A model generated the notes under the pieces. It was not told the DNA's origin and ran no database searches. It saw only the letters and a program-made list of their open reading frames with translations. Made by a program: the position numbers and the translations under genes. This document shows, piece by piece, positions 1 through 7,121 of a stretch of 28,610 bases of DNA. Source of the DNA: JASSUD01 sp031963365 (GTDB taxonomy: Bacteria > Pseudomonadota > Gammaproteobacteria > Burkholderiales > Burkholderiaceae); assembly GCA_031963365.1 (NCBI GenBank), contig JASSUF010000011.1:1-28610 (forward strand), written 5' to 3'. How positions within the stretch are numbered: position 1 is the stretch's first letter; each line of letters starts with the position of its first letter.

Positions 1-544
1 ATGCGCGATTCCATCCTGGGCCTTATTTGACAAGCCTGTTCATGCGGAAGCCCTGTAATACACCTGCTCATGCATTGAAATACTAGTATGAGTATGCATC
101 TTAGTGGGTTTTCAGAGTAATCCCACTCAACCGCAAGCAAATAACTTATATAGATTGAATAACAGGTAATGCCTCTCATCTGATAATGATGCTTTGAGAG
201 ATTACTAGTGGATTCTTAGTGAAAGCAAATTGCCTAAGAAGCTTGCACAGCCTCTATATTGCTATCGGTGCGAGATTTTCTTAAACAGGGACAAGGATTT
301 TATGACCTAGCAGAATAAGGGGCTCTGAAAAAGAAATACAGAGATATGAGACCTTCTTGAGACAATGAACCAGCTATGATTCGCCCTGTGCTGAACTTTT
401 CATAAAGAATCCTCCTGATACTGTAGGTGCATAAATATTTGAGAAATATTTCTTATTTCAGAAAATAATTACATTACAGGTGAATTCAGCTTGAATAAGC
501 TATATATGAATAACTTTATAAAAAATAATTAAATAATTTCCAAA
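1..544. other. Gene-free AT-rich leader region
   Basis: I see no convincing coding region, RNA gene or copy of the dispersed repeats here. The last part, from about 430, becomes strongly AT-rich and probably holds the promoter of the gene that starts at 584. A possible but weak pair is TTGAAT at 491-496 and TTTATA at 515-520. The region may equally be decayed sequence. Confidence 0.4.
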
Positions 545-570
545 ACAGGATGTATATACATGCATCCTGT
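545..570 (+). promoter_or_regulatory. Inverted repeat directly upstream of the Shine-Dalgarno of the 584 gene
   Basis: ACAGGATG at 545-552 pairs perfectly with CATCCTGT at 563-570, leaving a 10-nt loop that is itself rich in TA steps. The repeat ends one base before the GGAGG at 572-576 that serves the ATG at 584. In RNA this would be a hairpin next to the ribosome-binding site; in DNA it could be an operator. Its function is inferred from position only. Confidence 0.4.
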
Positions 571-583
571 TGGAGGCAAAAAT

Positions 584-1780
584 ATGTGTACTATCCAAAG
601 GCCCAATTCAATGACTGCTTCGCCAATGGCTTTGCAACTAGGAAACAGCCATCCAAAGTGTGTAACTGGCTCACAGCTTGCAATGTATGACCATGCTGTA
701 CATGCTCAAACCAATGATAATGAATGGATTCCAGAATCTCTAATCAAAAAAAATATAGAGGGATTGCAATTAAAATTGTCCGAGATAAAAAAGTCATACC
801 ATACTATTTGCGAAATAATAAAAATATTAGATTCCATACAAGATAAATATAGCGCTACCAGTCATATTGAAGCATCTCCTGTAGGTAAAAATTTAACCTA
901 TGAAAAAAACCATACTGAAACATTAAAACAAACAGAAAACAAAACCAGCAAAAAAACAAATTCTGACATTTTTTGCAGCACCGTAGAAGCCCAAAAAATA
1001 AATGAAGATTTTATTAAAAAAAACAATGAAAATATAAAAATATTTAATGCAATGAAAGAAAATTTTTGTAATGAGATCATCATACTGGAAGAGCAAATTA
1101 GACTAGGGGATCACGCATCTTCTTTAAGCGAAAGCACTACAGAAACTTTCAATATGGATTTGAATGCATGCACTCAAACGATTAATGAAACAATAAAGGA
1201 CACCACTGCTTTCAAAGAAGAGCTGAATGACGAGCCCAACCTTTTAAAAGAAAAACTAAAGACTCTGGCTATTATTGGATGCATATCGCTCGTAAGCGGC
1301 ATTATTGATACGCTTTTTACATTTGGCATCATATGCCTCTCTCAACTATGCCTCAGCATTATCACTACTTTCTTAATGGCAGTGGCAGCCATATTAGAGG
1401 GGAAATCAAATATAAAAGAATTGATAAACGACCATAAGCAATCTTCATTAATAGATGTACTAGATGAACTCAAGGCAAGTCTAAAAAATCTGAAAAATTC
1501 TATAAATGAATTGAATAATTTTGCCAGTAGAGAAGCGTATGCGAACTACCATAGAATGCAAACTATCAATCTTTTTAGAGAAATAAAAACTTTAAGAGAC
1601 CATGAAATAAACAGGGTGTTTCGCGAGCGTCATCTTGTTATATCTGCGTATGAAGAATTTCAAGTGACTGAAAACAATACTGGCAAAAATCTACCCATCT
1701 ATTCCAGTGAGAGTTCAAAATCACATTCTTTTTTTGCAAAGCAGGAATATCGTTACGAAAGGACTATGTCGCTCTCATAG
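584..1780 (+). CDS. Unrecognised membrane protein with bilobed hydrophobic hairpin and coiled-coil flanks
   Basis: I do not recognise this 398-residue protein. The ATG at 584 is chosen because GGAGG at 572-576 lies 7 nt before it; an in-frame ATG at 560 has no such site. Residues about 227-271 form one long hydrophobic stretch of two short membrane helices with almost no loop. Helical, Lys/Glu/Asn-rich segments predicted to form coiled coils lie on both sides (about 50-90 and 285-345). There is no signal peptide. Short paired helices between coiled coils are the layout of chlamydial Inc proteins and similar effectors that insert in host membranes, but that is an analogy of shape, not homology. 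Base composition is clearly more AT-rich than the metabolic genes. The reading frame ends at 1780, while another frame stays open to 1913 and codes for a hydrophobic stretch, so a frameshifted C-terminus is possible. Confidence 0.75.
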   Translation: MCTIQRPNSMTASPMALQLGNSHPKCVTGSQLAMYDHAVHAQTNDNEWIPESLIKKNIEGLQLKLSEIKKSYHTICEIIKILDSIQDKYSATSHIEASPVGKNLTYEKNHTETLKQTENKTSKKTNSDIFCSTVEAQKINEDFIKKNNENIKIFNAMKENFCNEIIILEEQIRLGDHASSLSESTTETFNMDLNACTQTINETIKDTTAFKEELNDEPNLLKEKLKTLAIIGCISLVSGIIDTLFTFGIICLSQLCLSIITTFLMAVAAILEGKSNIKELINDHKQSSLIDVLDELKASLKNLKNSINELNNFASREAYANYHRMQTINLFREIKTLRDHEINRVFRERHLVISAYEEFQVTENNTGKNLPIYSSESSKSHSFFAKQEYRYERTMSLS

Positions 1781-1913
1781 CACCCTATCAAGTAGTAGTG
1801 AATCTGTGCCGACTAGCTGCAAAAAAAATCCATCCCACCCTGTGTTAGCGTTACTATTCGCCCTCGTGGCAATATTTCAGTTATTAGGTGCTAAGCGGCA
1901 TGACTTTACCTAG
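1772..1913 (+). other. Possible frameshifted C-terminal tail of the 584 gene
   Basis: After the stop at 1780 another forward frame is open to 1913. It codes for a serine-rich linker followed by a hydrophobic stretch (roughly HPVLALLFALVAIFQLLGA) and ends on the TAG of the palindromic repeat at 1911. It has no start codon of its own with a ribosome-binding site nearby. A shift near 1770 would append a third membrane segment to the upstream protein. It may also be chance. Confidence 0.25.
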
Positions 1914-1942
1914 GGCGTGTCCTCAATTGAGGGCATGCCCTA
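1911..1942. repeat. Palindromic copy of the TAGGGCGTGTCCTCAATT terminal-repeat family
   Basis: This 32-nt imperfect palindrome has a left half TAGGGCGTGTCCTCAA and a right half that is its reverse complement with two mismatches. The same arms occur at 8828-8961, 18293-18328 and 25445-25462. It looks like two terminal inverted repeats abutted without an interior. It lies between the orphan gene and ctaG. Confidence 0.8.
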
Positions 1943-1972
1943 CGCTATAGCGCCCTCTTCGTAGCTCAGGGT

Positions 1973-2800
1973 ATGCACCTCCTTCATTTCCTCATTCCAT
2001 GGGAACCTTCCTTGGGGTGGGGATTATTTTTTGTGATTAGCAGCTTGCTCTATCTGCGAGGAATGAAGATACAGCGGGTAAGCCAAGCTCGTTTGCTTGC
2101 TTTTTGGGCAGGATGGGTATTGAGTGTTCTCGCCTTACAAAGCCGGGTAGATTACTACGCAGAGCATGAGTTTTTTGCACACCGCCTCCAGCATCTCGTT
2201 TTGCACCACCTAGCGCCTCTTCTTTTAATGGCATCTTATCCGGGTAACGTGTTGCGGGCGGGTTTACCACGTCATAGGCTTTTTGGGCGGCAGATGCTTC
2301 GGCGTATAGAGCGCACTAAAAGTATGCAACTATTTCTGCGTGTGCTATTTAATCCTGCTCTTGTCAGCCTTCTTTTTATCGTTTCTGTCTGTATATGGCT
2401 TATTCCCTATGTACAGTTTGTATCGATGATCGATGGGCCGCTGTACCATTTTATGAATGCGTCTGTTTTTATTACAGGATTGATGTACTGGAAACTCATA
2501 CTCGATCATCGGCCCGCACCACGGGCTCGTGTTGGAGCAGGTTTACGCGTACTCTCCCCTGTCTTGACAATGTCTCCTCAGATTTTGGCGGGTGCAATCA
2601 TTACATTTAGCGAAACTGATCTCTATCCCATTTTTGATTTATGCGGGCGAGCATTTGGCCTACCACCTCTCATAGACCAGAGTCTGGGCGGCTTAATTTT
2701 ATGGGTTCCAGCAGGCGTTTTAGAAGCAATCGGCTCACTTATTGCGCTAAAACACTGGGCACGACTCTCCGTATCACCTGCTGTAAAATCACCTAGTTAG
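1973..2800 (+). CDS. ctaG: Cytochrome c oxidase assembly protein, caa3 CtaG type
   Basis: This 275-residue polytopic membrane protein matches the caa3_CtaG family (Pfam PF09678), which is needed for assembly of heme-copper oxidases. Hydrophobic segments fall near residues 15-30, 38-55, 78-95, 122-145, 158-175, 195-215 and 232-255. The His-rich stretch EHEFFAHRLQHLVLHHLAP at about 65-83 carries the conserved histidines thought to take part in metal handling. The ATG at 1973 is the first in frame and gives a normal N-terminus; its ribosome-binding site is weak. Two c-type cytochrome genes follow on the same strand, which fits a respiratory cluster, but a long inverted repeat at 2811-2966 lies between them and could end the transcript. 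The name ctaG is also used for an unrelated copper chaperone (Cox11); this is not that family. Confidence 0.88.
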   Translation: MHLLHFLIPWEPSLGWGLFFVISSLLYLRGMKIQRVSQARLLAFWAGWVLSVLALQSRVDYYAEHEFFAHRLQHLVLHHLAPLLLMASYPGNVLRAGLPRHRLFGRQMLRRIERTKSMQLFLRVLFNPALVSLLFIVSVCIWLIPYVQFVSMIDGPLYHFMNASVFITGLMYWKLILDHRPAPRARVGAGLRVLSPVLTMSPQILAGAIITFSETDLYPIFDLCGRAFGLPPLIDQSLGGLILWVPAGVLEAIGSLIALKHWARLSVSPAVKSPS

Positions 2801-2810
2801 GTGTATTTTT

Positions 2811-2966
2811 AATAACTGATGTTATGCAGGTATTCAAAAGACAATGGTATGCATGTTGGGGTTCGTACCTCACCACCAACCTACAATGAACGGTAGGTTG
2901 GTGGTGACGAAGGAACCCCAACACGCATACCACCGTCTTTTGAATACCTACGTAACATCAGTTAAT
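2811..2966. repeat. 155-nt near-perfect hairpin of two REP units joined at their GTAG feet
   Basis: Two arms of about 73 nt (2812-2884 and 2893-2965) are near reverse complements around an 8-nt loop (AATGAACG). Each arm runs from TAACTGATGTTA through GGTATTCAAAAGAC to a REP core ending in CCAACCTAC, or its complement. The left core is the GAGGTACGAACC loop subtype and the right core the GACGAAGGAACC subtype. Unlike most copies in the window, the GTAG feet face the centre. Transcribed, it would form a very long stem between ctaG and the cytochrome genes, perhaps a processing or attenuation point. Confidence 0.9.
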
Positions 2967-3013
2967 AGCTCTTAGCCTGGTTAATTTATTCACTGTAAAA
3001 AAAGGGGAATAGC

Positions 3014-3775
3014 GTGCTTTTAAGGCGCTCATTTTTTTATTGGCTTACCGCATGGGTAAGCAGCGCTGTATTAGCGTCTGTAGCACACAGCACACCATTG
3101 GTTGGCGTACCCGATACTATGGCTGAGCGCACTCGCGCCTGTGCTGCTTGCCATGGAGCACAAGGTGAAGGTACGGCTAATGCGTATTTCCCGCGTTTAG
3201 CGGGCCAGCCTGCCGATTATTTATTTGAGCAGCTGGTGCAATTCCGTGAAGGTCAACGCACCTATCGTCCAATGAATTATTTGGTGACGTATCTGTCAGA
3301 CGATTACTTGCGAAAAATGGCCGATTATTTTTCTGCACAGCGCCCACAAAAAGGGTTGGTATATGCAGAAGGCAATACTGCATCCACATCGGATAAATTG
3401 GATGCCAAATACGCCGAGCAACTCGTGTTTTTGGGTGATACGAAAAAAAATATTCCAGCCTGTATTGCATGCCATGGCGCAGCACTAACCGGCATGCAAG
3501 CCGGTATAGCCCAACCTGCCATTCCAGGTTTGGTAGGGCTTGGCAGTGACTATATCCGTGCTCAGTTAGGCGCTTGGCGTGCAGGACAGCGCCATGGCAA
3601 TCCCCCCGACTGCATGCACTCCATCACCACCGCATTAAATGAACAGGATATCCAAGCAGTAGCAAGATGGATTGCTCAGCAGCCTGTGCCAGCAAGCTTA
3701 ACGCCTGCGCCGGCTAGACCGCTGCCTCTACGATGCGGTACTCCTCGCAAATCTACAGAACATTCCACCCACTAG
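3014..3775 (+). CDS. Diheme c4-like cytochrome c
   Basis: This is a 253-residue periplasmic electron-transfer protein. The N-terminus (LLRRSFFYWLTAWVSSAVL, ending ASVAHS) is a signal peptide of about 26 residues. Two heme-attachment motifs are visible: CAACH at 43-47 and CIACH at 150-154. Each is followed by a candidate axial Met, in RPMNYL (87) and DCMHS (201). Two cytochrome domains of about 100 residues in tandem are the layout of cytochrome c4. The start is a GTG at 3014, preceded by AGGGGA at a good distance. The gene ends 19 nt before the triheme cytochrome gene, so the two are probably co-transcribed. Its usual partners are terminal oxidases, consistent with the upstream oxidase assembly gene, though no oxidase subunit is in the window. 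The C-terminus has a Pro-rich tail with an extra Cys. Confidence 0.9.
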   Translation: MLLRRSFFYWLTAWVSSAVLASVAHSTPLVGVPDTMAERTRACAACHGAQGEGTANAYFPRLAGQPADYLFEQLVQFREGQRTYRPMNYLVTYLSDDYLRKMADYFSAQRPQKGLVYAEGNTASTSDKLDAKYAEQLVFLGDTKKNIPACIACHGAALTGMQAGIAQPAIPGLVGLGSDYIRAQLGAWRAGQRHGNPPDCMHSITTALNEQDIQAVARWIAQQPVPASLTPAPARPLPLRCGTPRKSTEHSTH

Positions 3776-3794
3776 AAGCCAGGGCTAGCTCGCA

Positions 3795-5141
3795 ATGAAA
3801 AAATGGTTATTTCGTAAACCCCAATGCATCCTGCTCCCCCTATTAGCCTTAGTGTTACTGGGTAGCATAGCATCCGCACTCTTCTATCGCGCCCTCTGGG
3901 CAGGCGACCCTTTAAGCCCTTTTGTGTCGGTTAAAAAACCGCCTTTTGATCCTAGTACTTTATCGGCATCTCAGCGTGCTGAGTTAGTGGTGCGGGGAAA
4001 ATATCTAGCACAAGCGGGTGACTGTATTGCCTGCCATACTATTCGGGGCAATCCCTCTTTTAGTGGAGGCCTGCCCATACCTACTCCGTTTGGCACGCTC
4101 TATACGCCCAATATCACTCCGGATAAAGAAACGGGGATTGGGTCTTGGTCTTCGGATGACTTTTATCGGGCCATGCATGCAGGCCGCTCTAAAGATGGTA
4201 GCTTGCTCTATCCTGCTTTCCCGTTCACCAGTTATACGCGTGTGACACGTGAAGACTCTGATGCAATGTTTACCTATATACGGTCTATACCCGCCGTGCA
4301 TCAAGCTAATCGTGAAAATGAGATGCGTTTCCCATTTAACCAACGTTTTATGTTGTTGGGATGGCGACTCTTATTCTTCTCTCCTGGAAACCAAAAAACG
4401 GACACCAAGCAATCCGCAGAATGGAATCGGGGAGCGTATTTAGTGGAAGGTCTAGGACACTGCGCAATGTGCCACACCTCCATCAATCCCTTGGGTGGCC
4501 CCAATCAAAGTGCAGCATTTGCTGGCGGCCTTATTCCGCTACAAAATTGGTATGCGCCTTCTCTCACCTCTGATGCTTCAGGTTTAGGCAACTGGAATAT
4601 CGAGCATTTAGACGCATTACTGAAAACAGGGGTCTCAGCAGAAGGTGCTGTATTTGGGCCTATGTCAGAGGTGGTTCATAACAGCTTGCAATACTTAAGC
4701 GATGACGATATTCATGCGATGTCGGTCTACCTTAAAACCTTACCGCAGAAAAAGAAGGCTCCGCACGATTTACAATTTGAGCCCTCTGAAGCATTGGCTG
4801 CGCATTTACTAGTTAAGGGCAAGCAGATCTATACCAAAGAATGCGTAATCTGCCATGCAGCTGACGGCAAAGGGAAACCTCCTGCCTACCCTCCTTTGGC
4901 TAACAACGCTTCGATACAGATGCCCTCTGCGGTCAATGCAATCCGTATGGTTTTAAATGGCGGCTTCCCTCCTTCTACAATAGGTAATCCTGAACCCTAC
5001 GGTATGCCCCCGTTTGCGCAACAACTCTCCGACGAAGAGATTGCTGCAGTCGTAACCTATATTCGTATGACTTGGAATCCAAAAGGCGCCCCTGTATCGC
5101 CCAAGCAAGTCAATCAATTACGCTCAGCTCCGTTAGATTGA
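3795..5141 (+). CDS. Membrane-anchored triheme cytochrome c (alcohol-dehydrogenase cytochrome subunit type)
   Basis: This 448-residue protein has an N-terminal membrane helix (about residues 10-32) that is likely an uncleaved anchor. Three heme motifs follow in the periplasmic part: CIACH (77-81), CAMCH (223-227) and CVICH (350-354). Three c-type domains in a row, with signatures such as GGLPIPTPFGTLYTPNITPD after the first heme and GMPPFAQQLSDEEIAAVVTYI in the third, are typical of the cytochrome subunit of membrane alcohol/gluconate dehydrogenases (AdhB-like). That subunit passes electrons to quinone or an oxidase. No quinoprotein or flavin dehydrogenase subunit lies next to it here, so the electron donor is unknown. 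It follows the c4-like gene by 19 nt and is closed by a strong terminator. Confidence 0.9.
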   Translation: MKKWLFRKPQCILLPLLALVLLGSIASALFYRALWAGDPLSPFVSVKKPPFDPSTLSASQRAELVVRGKYLAQAGDCIACHTIRGNPSFSGGLPIPTPFGTLYTPNITPDKETGIGSWSSDDFYRAMHAGRSKDGSLLYPAFPFTSYTRVTREDSDAMFTYIRSIPAVHQANRENEMRFPFNQRFMLLGWRLLFFSPGNQKTDTKQSAEWNRGAYLVEGLGHCAMCHTSINPLGGPNQSAAFAGGLIPLQNWYAPSLTSDASGLGNWNIEHLDALLKTGVSAEGAVFGPMSEVVHNSLQYLSDDDIHAMSVYLKTLPQKKKAPHDLQFEPSEALAAHLLVKGKQIYTKECVICHAADGKGKPPAYPPLANNASIQMPSAVNAIRMVLNGGFPPSTIGNPEPYGMPPFAQQLSDEEIAAVVTYIRMTWNPKGAPVSPKQVNQLRSAPLD

Positions 5142-5157
5142 TACACTGTGAAATGTG

Positions 5158-5206
5158 AAAAAGCTCCTGTTCCTCTTCGATATTAGAAGAGGAACAGGAG
5201 CTTTTT
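5158..5206. terminator. Strong bidirectional intrinsic terminator
   Basis: A perfect 21-bp stem (AAAAAGCTCCTGTTCCTCTTC with its complement) encloses a 7-nt loop GATATTA. It carries an A-tract on the left and a T-tract on the right, so it should work in both directions. It lies between the convergent cytochrome gene (plus) and adhesin gene (minus). Confidence 0.95.
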
Positions 5207-5225
5207 ATTGCTTTTTGCGCAGGTT

Positions 5226-6608
5226 TTAAAACTCATACCCTGCTTGCGCCCGAACCCCCACTGCTCCACTAGAGCCTGATACAGCCACATTAAACTGCAT
5301 TGATCCGCCTGCAGAGCGATGTGTTAAACCCACTCCTATGGCAGACTCGCCGCGGAAATTAGCCGTTCCCACTGCTACAGTAGTTTTGCCTGGCTCAGAA
5401 GGCGCTAAATTAGGCATAGCCATTGCAGCAGCAATACCTGCATGAGCAGCACGCTCTACATGATCTATTCTGCGTCCAAGCTGTAAGACTTGCTGATCCA
5501 GGCTCGGTTGGAGTCGAATCGCACTAGCCGCTCTGGATGCCGTTGATGAGGTAAAACTAGAAGTCGATTTTTGTAAATTCTGAGACTTAGATTCCGAATC
5601 AGAGGGTGTGTGTATAACACTACCTTTAACCAATATTTGATGAGACGGCGGAGTAGGAATATGCGTTGACTCAGATTTATCTGAACTCGCATACGTAGAC
5701 ACATGCTCGCTGGAATCGGTCCTATTACTTACAGAGTGTGAACGCATTGAAATTGAAGAATGGGAAGCCGAACCTTCAGCCTCCCCTCCTCCTTCTACTG
5801 AACCGGATTGACTGATCATAGGTGTTATGAGATGCATTCCGCCATCATGCTGCGAAGCCATTGCATTATTTCTTTCTGAAGATTGAGATTGCTCACTGGC
5901 AGCAGAAACCCAACTCCAGCTGGATGCATGCGTATCACTCACTGCACTCACATCAGATTCAGTGTCGTGGCTTGTTACAGACTGAGCGGAATATGCGCTC
6001 CTAGAAGCTACAGAGCTTGGAGCCACAGCGTCTATCATTGCACTTGATTGATGCGCCACCGGTACATTTTGCTGAGGCTGATGCTGATGCTCTAAAAGCG
6101 CATTGAAAGGTATGCTAAGCAACCCATCTGAAGGGGGTTCATTCACACTGTGAGCGCTTACAGACCTATTACGCACACCCTCAGAATGGGGGAAATCGCT
6201 ACTGACGAAAGACTCCACTCCGATATCTGAAGTGTAGGCAGCGCTAGAAATACTACTTGCTTCCCCATTGCCATGGGTAGGCCCAGACGCTGGGATGTGC
6301 AACCAATCATTATTCCCCTGCTGCCACGCGGCTATATTTCCATGCGTAAGCCTAGAGCCATAACGTTGACCTCTGCGCATTTCTTCTTCAATACGCTCAC
6401 TTCCTAGGCTGGAAGAAGTAGATGCTTCTATAGCGCCAACTGAACTGCTCACCGCGCTTATACATGCCAAAACACACCATATAGCGAATCGTCCTATTTT
6501 GGACAGCATGGTCTTAGTCGTAGAAAAGAAAGTACGATGATCCGCATCAGCATACGGCATATCAGATTTTGGTAACCAAGAAACCAAAGAAAAAGAATGC
6601 AAAAACAT
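5226..6608 (-). CDS. Trimeric autotransporter adhesin with YadA anchor and serine-rich passenger
   Basis: The last 95 residues match the YadA membrane anchor (PF03895): a left-handed coiled-coil stalk (LGRRIDHVERAAHAG), then beta-strands with TTVAVGTANFRGESAIGVGL and a C-terminal aromatic residue (GYEF) typical of outer-membrane barrels. Three chains would form one 12-strand barrel that carries the passenger to the surface. A signal-like hydrophobic stretch (IGRFAIWCVLACISAVSSS) lies about 40 residues from the chosen start, giving an extended signal region as in many of these adhesins. The ATG at 6608 is chosen because GGAGG stands 4 nt before it; an ATG at 6509 directly before the hydrophobic stretch is the main alternative. 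The passenger, about 290 residues, is rich in Ser, His and Ala and shows no recognisable head, neck or Hep_Hag repeats. It converges on the cytochrome operon across the terminator. Confidence 0.85.
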   Translation of the reverse strand: MFLHSFSLVSWLPKSDMPYADADHRTFFSTTKTMLSKIGRFAIWCVLACISAVSSSVGAIEASTSSSLGSERIEEEMRRGQRYGSRLTHGNIAAWQQGNNDWLHIPASGPTHGNGEASSISSAAYTSDIGVESFVSSDFPHSEGVRNRSVSAHSVNEPPSDGLLSIPFNALLEHQHQPQQNVPVAHQSSAMIDAVAPSSVASRSAYSAQSVTSHDTESDVSAVSDTHASSWSWVSAASEQSQSSERNNAMASQHDGGMHLITPMISQSGSVEGGGEAEGSASHSSISMRSHSVSNRTDSSEHVSTYASSDKSESTHIPTPPSHQILVKGSVIHTPSDSESKSQNLQKSTSSFTSSTASRAASAIRLQPSLDQQVLQLGRRIDHVERAAHAGIAAAMAMPNLAPSEPGKTTVAVGTANFRGESAIGVGLTHRSAGGSMQFNVAVSGSSGAVGVRAQAGYEF

Positions 6609-6677
6609 GGGCCCTCCACAGGGGAAAATTGACTTGCAAGTATTTCTGTTCAAGAAACTTTCCAAGCAATTACTCGC

Positions 6678-6892
6678 TAATAACTGATGTTACGCAGGTA
6701 TTCAAAAAGGCTGTGGTGCGCATGTTGGAGTTCGCGCCTCAGCCAACCTACCGTTCATTGTAGGTTGGCGGTGACGAAGGAACCCCAACATGATGACCGC
6801 TGGTCTTTTAAAACCTGCATGTACAGGCTAAAAGCGATAATCAAAAGTCGGTGGTATGCATGTTGGGGGTCGTACCTGACCGCCAACCTACC
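6678..6892. repeat. REP cluster of three alternating units
   Basis: Three REP cores lie in alternating orientation: reverse (CCAACCTAC ending 6751), forward (GTAGGTTGG from 6760) and reverse (ending 6891). The first two meet at their GTAG feet around CGTTCATT and carry the outer arm TAACTGATGTTACGCAGGTATTC seen also at 2811. The last two enclose a spacer of about 55 nt (6803-6850) with the CTTTTAAAACCTGC and AAAAGTC blocks found in the other spaced pairs. This single locus therefore contains both arrangements. Confidence 0.88.
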
Positions 6893-7121
6893 CCAGCCAT
6901 GGTGAAAGGAAATAATCCTTTATCACCATGATTGGAAATATGGATAGATATCTTTTGGAAGTGGATATTGAGGAGAATATGAATTGCAGCAGCAAACTAA
7001 TGCCGTACTTTCTTACGAAAGGGTGGGTAAATATCCAAATTAGATATCAGTTAATAGCCCTAGATTATACAGAAATCTCAGCTACGGGATTCCGAAAGAG
7101 GTCTAATGCCGAAAAGCCCCT
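6893..7121. other. Gap between the REP cluster and zipA, with a hairpin and a repeat-end remnant
   Basis: A hairpin at 6898-6930 pairs CATGGTGAAAGGA with TCCTTTATCACCATG. GATATCAGTTAATAGC at about 7043-7058 resembles the outer end of the 2811 element (AACATCAGTTAATAGC), so the whole stretch from 6678 may be one expanded or interrupted copy. A short open frame at 6928-7125 has no codon or start-site support. In Burkholderia relatives ligA is expected downstream of zipA; nothing like it is seen here. Confidence 0.45.

Noticed and set aside
898..1083. 61-codon minus-strand hydrophobic open frame
   Set aside because: Phe/Leu-rich complement of the Lys/Asn-rich codons of the forward orphan gene; a composition artefact.
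1958..1970. TCGTAGCTCAGGG resembles a tRNA D-arm
   Set aside because: No acceptor, anticodon or T-arm is found at the right distances; the ctaG start codon follows directly.
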